Shown here: positions 1-8,081 of the stretch, piece after piece
Numbering within the stretch: position 1 is the stretch's first letter
Layout: every line of letters starts with the position of its first letter
The notes under the pieces: generated by a model
Told to the model about the DNA's origin: nothing
What the model saw: the letters and a program-made list of their open reading frames with translations, nothing else
Databases searched by the model: none
Program-made: the position numbers and the translations under genes
Assembly: GCF_013408555.1 (NCBI RefSeq)
Contig: NZ_JACBZN010000001.1
Span: forward strand, 558,001-622,000
Length of the DNA: 64,000 nt
Origin: Aeromicrobium tamlense
GTDB taxonomy: Bacteria > Actinomycetota > Actinomycetes > Propionibacteriales > Nocardioidaceae
Direction of reading: 5' to 3'

Positions 1-814
1 GCAGCTCCTCGATCATCTTGCCGTTGTACGTGGCGACGCCCTTCTTCTCGGCCATCGCCTCGTCGAACGCCGCGATCATGCCCTGGGCGCGCTCGACGTC
101 GGCCTCGCTGGGCGCGAACGCCGCGTTGGCCGGCTCGACCTGCGAGGGGTGGATCAGGGTCTTGCCGTCGAAGCCCATCTCGCGACCCTGGCGGGCCTCG
201 GCCGCGAAGCCCTCGTCGTCCTTGACGTCGTTGTAGACGCCGTCGATGACGACCTTGCCGGCGGCGCGGACGGCCAGCAGGGTCCAGGACAGGGCCGTGA
301 GCACGAGCGGGTTGCGGCCCGGGACGTGCAGTCCGTAGGTCTCGTTCACGATGTCGTTGGTGCCCAGGACGATCACCGTGAGGCGGTCGTGCGCCGCGGC
401 GATCTCCTCGGCGTGCAGCAGGGCGGTGGGCGTCTCGATCATGGCCCACAGCTGCGTGTGCGCCGGGGCACCCGCGGCCTCGAGGGCGGCGACCAGGTCG
501 CGCACCTGCTGGGCCGACTCGACCTTGGGCACGAGGATCGCGTCGGGGCCGGCCTTCGCGGCCGCCGCGACGTCGTCGTCGTGCCACTGCGTGCCGATCG
601 AGTTCACGCGGATGGCCAGCTCGCGGTGGCCGTACTCGCCCGAGGTGACCGCGGCGCACACGTTGGCGCGACCGGTCTCCTTGGCGTCGGGGGAGACGGA
701 GTCCTCGAGGTCGAGGATCAGCGCGTCGGCGTCGATCGACTTGGCCTTCTCCAGCGCGCGCTCGTTGGCGCCCGGCATGTAGAGGACGGAGCGGCGGGGA
801 CGGATCTCGGTCAT
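1..814 (-). CDS. CoA ester lyase, HpcH/HpaI aldolase family (3' end outside window)
   Basis: Class II-type lyase that cleaves or makes 3-hydroxyacyl-CoA esters, as citrate lyase beta and malyl-CoA lyases do. The visible 271 residues begin MTEIRPRRSVLYMPGAN and contain the family's acidic metal/CoA motif LILDLEDSV, the RVNSIG strand, IETPTALL, the LGTNDI loop and GFDGKTLIHPSQV. The ATG at 814 lies 10 nt after the stop of the upstream lyase on the same strand, so the two probably form an operon and act on related substrates. The C-terminus runs off the left edge. Exact substrate (malyl-CoA, citramalyl-CoA or similar) cannot be read from sequence. Confidence 0.9.
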   Translation of the reverse strand, partial: MTEIRPRRSVLYMPGANERALEKAKSIDADALILDLEDSVSPDAKETGRANVCAAVTSGEYGHRELAIRVNSIGTQWHDDDVAAAAKAGPDAILVPKVESAQQVRDLVAALEAAGAPAHTQLWAMIETPTALLHAEEIAAAHDRLTVIVLGTNDIVNETYGLHVPGRNPLVLTALSWTLLAVRAAGKVVIDGVYNDVKDDEGFAAEARQGREMGFDGKTLIHPSQVEPANAAFAPSEADVERAQGMIAAFDEAMAEKKGVATYNGKMIEEL

Positions 815-824
815 GTCAGGCTCC

Positions 825-1874
825 TCAGAGGTCGTAGGCCGCGGCCAGCTCGGGGTCGCGCTCGGCGAGGGACTTGGCCAGGTCGAGCATGACGAGGCAC
901 TGCTTGCAGGAGGCGTCGTCCTCCATCTTGCCGTCGATCATGACGGCGCCCGAGCCGTCGCCCATCGCCTCGACGACGCGCTTCGCGTGCGCGACGTCCT
1001 CGGCGCTGGGGGAGAAGACCTTCTTGGCGATGTCGATCTGCACCGGGTGCAGGCTCCATGCGCCGACGCAGCCGAGCAGGAACGCGTTGCGGAACTGGTC
1101 CTCGCACGCGACGACGTCCTTGATGTCACCGAAGGGGCCGTAGAACGGGAGGATGTCGTTCATCGCGCAGGCGTCCACCATGCGCGCGATCGTGTAGTGC
1201 CACAGGTCCTGCTGGTACGTGGTGCGGCCGACGGTGAGGTCCTCGCCGGTCGGGTCCTGGCGCACGATGTAGCCGGGGTGGCCGCCGCCCACGCGGGTGG
1301 TCTTCATGCGGCGGCTCGCGGCGAGGTCGGCCGGGCCGAGACTGATGCCCTGCATGCGCGGGCTGGCCGCGGCGATCTCCTCGACGTTGGCGACGCCCTC
1401 GGCGGTCTCGAGGATCGCGTGCACGAGGATCTGGCGGTCGAGGCCGGCGCGGGCCTCGAGCTGGGCCAGCAGGCGGTCGACGTAGTGGATGTCCTGGGCG
1501 CCCTCGACCTTCGGCACCATGATGACGTCGAGCTTGTCGCCGATCTCGGTGACCAGCGTGATGAGGTCGTCGAGCACCCACGGGGAGTCGAGGCTGTTGA
1601 CGCGGGTCCACAGCTGCGTGTCGCCGAAGTCGGTGGCCTTCGCGATGTCGACCAGGCCCTGGCGTGCGGCCTCCTTCTTCTCGGTCTTCACCGCGTCCTC
1701 GAGGTTGCCGAGGATGATGTCGACCTTCTTCGCGATGTCCGGCACCTTCGCGGCCATCTTCTCGTTGCTCGGGTCGAAGAAGTGGATCATCCGGCTCGGG
1801 CGGAACGGGACGTCGGAGCTGGGCTTCGGGGCGCCGACGGCCAGCGGACGCAGGAAGGCACGAGGATTGCGCAC
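825..1874 (-). CDS. L-malyl-CoA/beta-methylmalyl-CoA lyase-like protein (HpcH/HpaI)
   Basis: 349 residues from a GTG start preceded by GGAAGAG. It resembles Rhodobacter Mcl1 more than its neighbour does: [12 protein letters not shown], then [10 protein letters not shown] (about residues 53-62, acidic metal-binding motif), [38 protein letters not shown], the [11 protein letters not shown] loop (about 177-187) and [13 protein letters not shown]. Known Mcl1 enzymes cleave malyl-CoA and beta-methylmalyl-CoA to acetyl-/propionyl-CoA and glyoxylate; that this one does the same is inferred. It is the first gene of a two-lyase unit with the gene ending beyond position 1, so a role in C4/C5 acyl-CoA assimilation is plausible. 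Confidence 0.85.
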   Translation of the reverse strand: MRNPRAFLRPLAVGAPKPSSDVPFRPSRMIHFFDPSNEKMAAKVPDIAKKVDIILGNLEDAVKTEKKEAARQGLVDIAKATDFGDTQLWTRVNSLDSPWVLDDLITLVTEIGDKLDVIMVPKVEGAQDIHYVDRLLAQLEARAGLDRQILVHAILETAEGVANVEEIAAASPRMQGISLGPADLAASRRMKTTRVGGGHPGYIVRQDPTGEDLTVGRTTYQQDLWHYTIARMVDACAMNDILPFYGPFGDIKDVVACEDQFRNAFLLGCVGAWSLHPVQIDIAKKVFSPSAEDVAHAKRVVEAMGDGSGAVMIDGKMEDDASCKQCLVMLDLAKSLAERDPELAAAYDL

Positions 1875-1972
1875 GGGAACTCTCTTCCGTGGGAGTCAGG
1901 GTCGGGGCCAGTATGGCGCGCCGCGCCCGGACGGGCGCGACGGGTCCGGGCTCACGGCCCTCCGCCAGCCCG

Positions 1973-2031
1973 AGATTTGCTCCTTGATCCACCTTTGAGA
2001 GGTCCTGAAAGGTGGATTGAGGAGCAAATCT
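1973..2031. repeat. 59-bp intergenic inverted repeat (24-bp arms, 11-nt loop)
   Basis: Left arm 1973-1996 starts AGATTTGCTCC and right arm 2008-2031 ends GGAGCAAATCT. The arms pair at 22 of 24 positions, the two mismatches being adjacent. It is clearly more AT-rich than its surroundings. It lies after the stop of the arsC-like gene and before the start of the lyase operon, both on the minus strand. It could fold as a terminator hairpin but has no T-run on either side, so an intergenic palindromic repeat is equally possible. Confidence 0.75.
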
Positions 2032-2037
2032 GGGGAC

Positions 2038-2397
2038 TCAGAGGATCTCGTCGACCGACTCGATCGGCCGGGCCAGTCGCGCGCCCTTCTCGGTCACGAC
2101 GAAGGGTCGCTCGACGAGGATCGGGTGCTCGACCATCGCGGCCAGGATCTGATCGTCGGTCGCGTCGGCGAGGCCCAGCTCGCGGTAGAGCGGCTCGCGC
2201 TTCCGAGCGGCCTGGGCGGGGGTGAGCCCGGCCGCGGCGAAGAGGTCGCGCAGCTGCTGCTCGGTCCAGCCCTCGTCGGCGTACTTCACGATCGTCGGCT
2301 CGACGCCGGTCTCGCGGAGCCGGTCCAGCGTCTTGCGCGAGGTCGTGCAGCGGGGATGGTGATAGATGGTCGCGTCCACGTCTCCGACGGTACTCAC
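2038..2397 (-). CDS. arsC: ArsC/Spx-family thioredoxin-fold protein (glutaredoxin-type arsenate reductase)
   Basis: 119 residues with the ArsC active-site signature HHPRCTTSRKTL, catalytic Cys17, and the later Arg-containing motifs KREPLYRELGL, HPILVERPFVV and GARLARP that bind arsenate in E. coli ArsC. The GTG start overlaps the moeA stop by 4 nt (GTGA), so it is the last gene of the mobA operon. No arsenite pump or ArsR regulator is nearby. The family also includes YffB-like proteins of unknown substrate, so arsenate reduction is likely but not proved by context. Confidence 0.85.
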   Translation of the reverse strand: MSTVGDVDATIYHHPRCTTSRKTLDRLRETGVEPTIVKYADEGWTEQQLRDLFAAAGLTPAQAARKREPLYRELGLADATDDQILAAMVEHPILVERPFVVTEKGARLARPIESVDEIL

Positions 2398-3524
2398 CAG
2401 ACGCGGGCCAGCACAGGGACGCGCTCTCCAGCCGCGAGCCCCGGGCTCGGGACCACGGCCACGGCGTCGGCGTCGGCGAGGCCGCGCAGCATGTGAGGGC
2501 GGCTCGCTCCCGCCGGGACGAGGCCGTCGGACGTGCGCACGGCGGGCACGAGCGTGGTGCCGGCCCGGCCTTCGAACGCCGCGGCGGCCACCTCCTGCTC
2601 GAGGCGGGGGAGCGGTACGTCCGTGAAGCCCGCGACGAGCGCCGGCACGAAGGACAGCGCCGTCAGCGCGGCGGCCAGCGGGTTTCCCGGCAGCGCCAGC
2701 CAGGCGCGGCCGTCGGGCAGGACGGCCAGCGAGACCGGGTGACCGGGACGCATGTCCACACCGCGGAACCGCACGTCGGCGCCGAGCCGGTCCCACGCGG
2801 ACTCGATCGGGTCGGCGGAGGAGCGTCCGGTGCCACCGGCGCTGACCACGAGGTCGGCGTCGCTGCGCCCGACCTGGGCGACCAGCGCGGAGACGTCGTC
2901 GTGGACGCGCTCGTGATGCGAGGTCTTGGCGCCGAGCGCCGCCAACAGCGGCGGCAGCATCGGGGTCATGACGTCGCGGACCTGTCCGGCCGCGGGAACA
3001 CCCGCGCCGATCAGCTCGTCGCCGGTGACGAGCAGGCGGACGAGCGGCGCGTGGCGCACGCGGACCAGGTCGTGCCCCGCGGCGGACAGCACCGCCAGCC
3101 GCGCGGGCGTCAGCACCGAGCCGGACGCCACGATGACGTCGCCCTCCTGCGCCTCCTCGCCCGCGGGCCGGACGTGGCGACCGGCCGGGGGAGCATCGCC
3201 GTGCAGGAGGTCGCCATCGACCTCACCCCACTCCGACGGGAGCACGGCGTCGGCGCCCTCGGGCGGCACGCCGCCGGTGACGATGGGCCGGGCGTGCCCC
3301 GGCTCGAGCGGCCCGTCGGTCGCGTCGATCCGCCACGGACCCGAGCCCGCCACGGCCCAGCCGTCCATCGCCGAGGTCGCGGCATGGGGGACGGGTCCGA
3401 GCGCGCACAGGTCGGCGGCGGTGGTGGTGCCGAGGGCGCCGTGCACGTTGAGGTCGGTGGGCTCGGCCGGGCGCACGGCCGCACGGGCCAGCTCCCGGGC
3501 CTGTTCCCAGGACGGGTCGGTCAC
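2394..3524 (-). CDS. moeA: molybdopterin molybdenumtransferase MoeA
   Basis: 376 residues. MoeA inserts molybdate into adenylylated molybdopterin. Family motifs in order: TSAMDGWAV, RPIVTGGVPPEGADAVLPSE, the domain-III strand LLVTGDEL, the SAGGTGRSSADPIESA loop, MRPGHPVSLAVL and ALPGNPLAAAL. The start is GTG at 3524, overlapping the DUF6457 stop (GTGA), and the stop overlaps the arsC-like start. This translational coupling inside a molybdenum-cofactor operon, divergent from narG, fits supply of cofactor to nitrate reductase. Slightly shorter than the E. coli protein (about 411). Confidence 0.95.
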   Translation of the reverse strand: MTDPSWEQARELARAAVRPAEPTDLNVHGALGTTTAADLCALGPVPHAATSAMDGWAVAGSGPWRIDATDGPLEPGHARPIVTGGVPPEGADAVLPSEWGEVDGDLLHGDAPPAGRHVRPAGEEAQEGDVIVASGSVLTPARLAVLSAAGHDLVRVRHAPLVRLLVTGDELIGAGVPAAGQVRDVMTPMLPPLLAALGAKTSHHERVHDDVSALVAQVGRSDADLVVSAGGTGRSSADPIESAWDRLGADVRFRGVDMRPGHPVSLAVLPDGRAWLALPGNPLAAALTALSFVPALVAGFTDVPLPRLEQEVAAAAFEGRAGTTLVPAVRTSDGLVPAGASRPHMLRGLADADAVAVVPSPGLAAGERVPVLARVW

Positions 3525-3763
3525 GCGAAGTCCTCGGCCGCCCGCTCGGCCCGCGCGATGAGCTCGGCCATGCTGTCGGCGCCGGCATCGGCGCGTCCGG
3601 CGGCGTAGCCGACGAGGAAGGTCGTGAGCGGCGCCGCGGGCCGCACGACCGAGTGCGCTGCGGTGCCGGCCAGGTCGAGCAGCGCCTCCGGGTCCGCCTG
3701 CGGGTCGATGCCCAGCTCGGCGGTCAGCGCCTGCCACCAGCGGGTCAGGGTCTCGTCAGTCAT
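3521..3763 (-). CDS. DUF6457 small protein of the molybdenum-cofactor operon
   Basis: 80 residues, starting MTDETLTRWWQALTAELGID. It matches what I know as DUF6457, short acidic helical proteins found between mobA and moeA in actinobacteria. No catalytic motif is visible. Its ATG lies inside the last codons of mobA (8-nt overlap) and its stop overlaps the moeA start by 4 nt, so the three proteins are made together. A structural or accessory role in cofactor guanylylation is a guess from position only. Confidence 0.8.
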   Translation of the reverse strand: MTDETLTRWWQALTAELGIDPQADPEALLDLAGTAAHSVVRPAAPLTTFLVGYAAGRADAGADSMAELIARAERAAEDFA

Positions 3764-4313
3764 CGGCGTGCTCCTCCAGGTCGTCGGGCGTGTCGACGTC
3801 GGCACCGGCCGCGGCGTCGACGGGGACGTCGACCGGGTCGAGCCGGCCGATCAAGGATCGCAGGGACGCGCCCTCGGTGGGCGCCGTCGCGACGGCCGCC
3901 GCGAGGTCGCCGACGCGCACGACGCAGGCGGCCCACTGGCGGCGGCCGCCGGGGTCGACGGCGACGCGGTTGCCCTCCCCGCCGCGAAGTGCGGCGACCA
4001 GCAGGTCGGGCCGGACGAGGTCGGCCGCCAGCACGAGCACCTCGCCGTCCGTGTCGGGCGGAAGCGCTGCGAGCCCGGTGGCCACGGCATGCGCCGGTCC
4101 GGCGAAGGGCGGGTCCTCGCGCACCCACGCGACCTCGCGCTCGAGGTCGAGCCGGCGCCAGGGGCCGACCACGACCACCCGATCCGCCTGTGATGCCGCA
4201 GCCACGGCGTGGGCCAGGAGGGGGCGTCCGCCGACCGGGACCATCACCTTGTCGATCCCGCCGAGTCGGCTCGCCCGTCCGCCCGCGAGGACGATCGCGT
4301 GGAACGGGGCCAT
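3756..4313 (-). CDS. mobA: molybdenum cofactor guanylyltransferase MobA-like
   Basis: 185 residues with a single NTP-transferase (Rossmann-like) domain. The nucleotide-binding N-terminus reads IVLAGGRASRLGG followed by DKVMVPVGG, the MobA signature, and the metal-binding Asp sits in VLVLAADLV. The enzyme attaches GMP to molybdopterin to give the bis-MGD cofactor that NarG uses. First gene of the minus-strand operon, 66 bp from the divergent narG start. A general MobA-like nucleotidyltransferase (CTP-type, MocA) cannot be excluded, but the operon favours MobA. Confidence 0.88.
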   Translation of the reverse strand: MAPFHAIVLAGGRASRLGGIDKVMVPVGGRPLLAHAVAAASQADRVVVVGPWRRLDLEREVAWVREDPPFAGPAHAVATGLAALPPDTDGEVLVLAADLVRPDLLVAALRGGEGNRVAVDPGGRRQWAACVVRVGDLAAAVATAPTEGASLRSLIGRLDPVDVPVDAAAGADVDTPDDLEEHADD

Positions 4314-4337
4314 GTCCTCATCGTGCCGCACGTGATG

Positions 4338-4359
4338 GGTGGGTTGCGCGTGACCCACC
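4338..4359. promoter_or_regulatory. inverted repeat in the mobA-narG divergent intergenic region
   Basis: Perfect 7-bp arms GGTGGGT and ACCCACC separated by TGCGCGTG lie in the 66-bp gap between the divergent mobA and narG starts. The position suits an operator for coordinated control of cofactor synthesis and nitrate respiration. No regulator for it is identified, and it does not match the Fnr/Crp consensus that I know. Confidence 0.4.
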
Positions 4360-4379
4360 TCACGCGTTCTGGTGGTGTC

Positions 4380-7300
4380 ATGGCGAAGCCCCTCGATGGC
4401 CCCGCAAGCGCTGCACTGCTGAAGACCGGGAGGTTCTTCACTCGGTGGGAGGAGACCGACGACGGTCGAGCCGTCTTTCGCGAGGGAGGACGCCGCGGCG
4501 ACGTCTTCTACCGCGACCGCTGGAGTCACGACAAGGTCGTCCGGTCCACCCACGGCGTGAACTGCACGGGCTCGTGCTCGTGGAAGGTCTACGTCAAGGA
4601 CGGGATCATCACGTGGGAGGCGCAGCAGACCGACTACCCCTCGGTCGGACCCGATCGCCCCGAGTACGAGCCTCGCGGCTGTCCTCGGGGCGCGGCCTTC
4701 TCCTGGTACACCTACTCGCCCACGCGGGTCCGCTACCCGTACGCGCGCGGCGTGCTGCTGGAGATGTACCGCGAGGCGAAGCAGCGCCTCGGCGACCCGG
4801 TGCTGGCGTGGGCCGACGTGGTCGGCGACCCCGAGCGCCGCCGCCGCTACCAGCAGGCCCGCGGCAAGGGCGGCTTCGTCCGCACCAACTGGCAGGAGGC
4901 CGTCGAGATCACCGCGGCCGCCCAGGTGCACACGATCAAGCAGCACGGCCCCGACCGCATCGCGACGTTCAGCCCGATCCCGGCGATGTCGATGGTGTCG
5001 CATGCCGTCGGTGCCCGCTTCACGCACCTGCTCGGCGGCGCGATGACGTCGTTCTACGACTGGTACGCCGACCTGCCGGTGGCCAGCCCGCAGGTGTTCG
5101 GCGACCAGACCGACGTCCCCGAGTCCGGCGACTGGTGGGACTCGACCTACCTCATGATGTGGGGCTCGAACGTTCCCGTGACCCGCACGCCGGACGCGCA
5201 CTGGATGGCCGAGGTCCGCTACCGCGGCACGAAGGTCGTGACGATCAGCCCCGACTACGCCGACAACACGAAGTTCGCCGACGAGTGGCTGCCCGCGCAG
5301 GCCGGCACCGACGGCGCGCTGGCGATGGCGATGACCCACGTCATCCTCAAGGAGTTCTTCGTCGACCGGCGGGTGCCGTTCTTCGTCGACTACGTCCGCC
5401 AGTACACCGACCTGCCGTTCCTCATCACGCTCAAGCAGAACGAGGAGCACGGCGGCCTGGTCCCGGGCAAGTTCCTCACGGCGCGCGACCTCGGCGACGA
5501 GACGCCCGAGGGCGCGTGGAAGACGGTCCTGGTGAACGCGGCCACGGGCGAGACCGTGGTCCCGAACGGCACGCTCGGCGACCGCTACTCCGAGTCGGGT
5601 GAGGGCAGATGGAACCTCGACCTGCAGGGCGTCACGCCGGCGCTGTCGCTGCGGGACGCGAGGGTCGAGACGGACGCCGCGGAGGTGCTGCTGCCGTCGT
5701 TCGCCGGCGTCGACGGCGAGGGCGAGGTGCTGCGCCGTGGCGTGCCCGTCACCCGCGTGGGCGACCAGCTGGTCACCACGGTGTTCGACCTCATGCTGGC
5801 GCAGCACGGCGTCGGCCGTCCCGACCTGCCGGGCCAGTGGCCCGCGGGCTACGAGGACGCGACCTCGCCGTACACGCCCGCGTGGCAGGCCGAGGTCACG
5901 AGCGTCACGCCCGAGGCGTGCGTGCGCGTGGCACGCGAGTTCGCGAGGAACGCCGAGGAGTCCGGCGGCCGCTCGATGATCATCCTGGGCGCCGGCGTCT
6001 GCCAGTGGTTCCACGCCGACGCGACCTACCGCGCGATCCTGTCGATGCTGCTGCTGACCGGCAGCATGGGCCGCAACGGCGGCGGCTGGGCGCACTACGT
6101 GGGCCAGGAGAAGTGCCGCCCCATCACGGGCTGGATCTCGCTGGCGAACAACCTCGACTGGAGCCGCCCGCCGCGCACGATGACGGGCACCTCGTACTGG
6201 TACATGCACACCGACCAGTGGCGCTCCGACGGCTATCGGGCCGACGCCCTCGCCTCGCCGCTCGCGGAGGGGCACCTGACGGGCATGCACACGGCCGACA
6301 CGATCGCGCAGTCCGCGCGGATGGGCTGGATGCCGTTCTACCCGCAGTTCGATCGCAACCCGCTCGACCTGGCCGACGAGGCATTCGCGGCGATCGAGGC
6401 CGGCACGGCCGAGGACGTGAACGACTACGTCGTGCAGCGGCTCAAGGACGGCTCGCTGAGGTTCGCGATCGAGGACGTCGACGCGCCCGAGAACTGGCCG
6501 CGCACGCTCACGCTCTGGCGCTCGAATCTGTTCGGCTCGTCGGCGAAGGGAAACGAGTACTTCCTCAAGCACCTGCTGGGCACGCACTCGAACACGAAGG
6601 CGGTCGACGGGGAGGCCTCGGTCAGGCCGAAGGACGTCGTCTGGCGGGACGAGGCGCCCGAGGGCAAGCTCGACCTGCTCGTCTCGGCCGACTTCCGCAT
6701 GACGTCGACGACGCTGCTGTCGGACGTGGTCTTCCCGGCCGCCACCTGGTACGAGAAGCACGACCTCTCGTCCACCGACATGCACCCGTTCGTGCACGCG
6801 TTCACGCCGGCGATCGACCCGCCGTGGGAGTCGCAGACCGACTTCTCGATGTTCCACCACGTGGCGAAGAGGTTCTCCGAGCTCGCGAGGACCCATCTCG
6901 GCGTGCGGCGCGACATCGTGGCCGTGCCGATGCAGCACGACACCCCCGGCGAGACGGCGCAGCCCGGCGGCGTCGTCCTGGACTGGAAGCGCGGCGACGT
7001 CGAGCCGATCCCCGGGAGGACGATGCCGGCCCTGCACCTCGTCGAGCGCGACTACACCGCCGTGGCCGACAAGCTCAAGGCGATCGGCCCGCTGGCCGAC
7101 CGGCTGGGCTTCGGCGTCAAGAACGTGACCTTCGACCTCACCGAGGCGCTGTCGCTGCTCGCCCAGTCCGGGGGAGTGTTCGACTCGGGCGTCGCCGCCG
7201 GCCGACCCGCGATCGACACCGACGCGAAGATGGCCGAGGCGATCCTGACCCTCTCGGGCACCACGAACGGCGAGCTGGCCACGCAGGGCTTCCACACCCT

Positions 7301-8081
7301 GGAGAAGCGCGTGGGCAAGCGGCTGGCCGACCTGGCGGAGGGCTCGGAGGAGAAGCGCATCACCTTCGCCCAGACGCAGGCCGCGCCTGTCCCGGTCATC
7401 ACGTCGCCGGAGTGGTCGGGCTCGGAGACCGGAGGCCGGCGGTACGCGCCGTTCACCGTCAACGTGGAGCGGCTCAAGCCGTGGCACACGCTCACCGGCC
7501 GCATGCACTTCTTCCTCGACCACGACTGGATGCGCGACCTCGGCGAGGCGATGCCGATCTACCGACCACCCCTCGACATGAGCCGGCTGTTCGGCGGGCC
7601 ACGCCTGGGCGAGAACGGCGACCGCGAGATCACGGTGCGCTATCTGACGCCGCACTCGAAGTGGTCGATCCACTCCGAGTACCAGGACAACCTGCTGATG
7701 CTGTCGCTCTCGCGCGGCGGCCCCACCGCCTGGCTCAGCCAGGAGGACGCCGCGGCGATCGGGGTCAAGGACAACGACTGGATCGAGTGCTCGAACGCGA
7801 ACGGCGTGTTCGTGTGCCGCGCGATCGTCACGCACCGCCTGCCCGAGGGCGTCACGTACGTCCACCACGCGCAGGAGCGCACGATCGACGTGCCGAAGTC
7901 GGAGTTCACCGGCCGGCGCGGCGGCATCCACAACAGCGTGACCCGCGTGCTGGTGAAGCCGACGCACCTCATCGGCGGCTACGCGCAGCTGTCCTACGCG
8001 TTCAACTACCTGGGCCCGACGGGCAACCAGCGGGACATCATCGCGACGATCCGTCGCCGGTCGCAGGAGGTGACGTACTGA
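4380..8081 (+). CDS. narG: respiratory nitrate reductase alpha subunit NarG
   Basis: 1233 residues, the catalytic molybdopterin subunit reducing nitrate to nitrite at the cytoplasmic face of the membrane. The N-terminal FS0 iron-sulfur motif is present with His58, Cys62, Cys66 and Cys101 (THGVNCTGSC, then RGCPRG), as in membrane-bound Nar enzymes. The Mo-ligand Asp is at about 227 in TSFYDWYADLP. The sequence closely parallels mycobacterial NarG over its whole length, including the C-terminal NYLGPTGNQRD. The chosen ATG gives an N-terminus like that family; in-frame upstream starts lack a clear ribosome site. Its stop overlaps narH by one base. Confidence 0.97.
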   Translation: MAKPLDGPASAALLKTGRFFTRWEETDDGRAVFREGGRRGDVFYRDRWSHDKVVRSTHGVNCTGSCSWKVYVKDGIITWEAQQTDYPSVGPDRPEYEPRGCPRGAAFSWYTYSPTRVRYPYARGVLLEMYREAKQRLGDPVLAWADVVGDPERRRRYQQARGKGGFVRTNWQEAVEITAAAQVHTIKQHGPDRIATFSPIPAMSMVSHAVGARFTHLLGGAMTSFYDWYADLPVASPQVFGDQTDVPESGDWWDSTYLMMWGSNVPVTRTPDAHWMAEVRYRGTKVVTISPDYADNTKFADEWLPAQAGTDGALAMAMTHVILKEFFVDRRVPFFVDYVRQYTDLPFLITLKQNEEHGGLVPGKFLTARDLGDETPEGAWKTVLVNAATGETVVPNGTLGDRYSESGEGRWNLDLQGVTPALSLRDARVETDAAEVLLPSFAGVDGEGEVLRRGVPVTRVGDQLVTTVFDLMLAQHGVGRPDLPGQWPAGYEDATSPYTPAWQAEVTSVTPEACVRVAREFARNAEESGGRSMIILGAGVCQWFHADATYRAILSMLLLTGSMGRNGGGWAHYVGQEKCRPITGWISLANNLDWSRPPRTMTGTSYWYMHTDQWRSDGYRADALASPLAEGHLTGMHTADTIAQSARMGWMPFYPQFDRNPLDLADEAFAAIEAGTAEDVNDYVVQRLKDGSLRFAIEDVDAPENWPRTLTLWRSNLFGSSAKGNEYFLKHLLGTHSNTKAVDGEASVRPKDVVWRDEAPEGKLDLLVSADFRMTSTTLLSDVVFPAATWYEKHDLSSTDMHPFVHAFTPAIDPPWESQTDFSMFHHVAKRFSELARTHLGVRRDIVAVPMQHDTPGETAQPGGVVLDWKRGDVEPIPGRTMPALHLVERDYTAVADKLKAIGPLADRLGFGVKNVTFDLTEALSLLAQSGGVFDSGVAAGRPAIDTDAKMAEAILTLSGTTNGELATQGFHTLEKRVGKRLADLAEGSEEKRITFAQTQAAPVPVITSPEWSGSETGGRRYAPFTVNVERLKPWHTLTGRMHFFLDHDWMRDLGEAMPIYRPPLDMSRLFGGPRLGENGDREITVRYLTPHSKWSIHSEYQDNLLMLSLSRGGPTAWLSQEDAAAIGVKDNDWIECSNANGVFVCRAIVTHRLPEGVTYVHHAQERTIDVPKSEFTGRRGGIHNSVTRVLVKPTHLIGGYAQLSYAFNYLGPTGNQRDIIATIRRRSQEVTY

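Noticed and set aside
3756..7967. A 1403-codon open frame antisense to narG
   Set aside because: High GC removes stop codons from the opposite strand. The frame reads Arg/His/Gly/Val-rich shadow protein, while the plus strand encodes unmistakable NarG; only its last 558 bases (mobA) are real.
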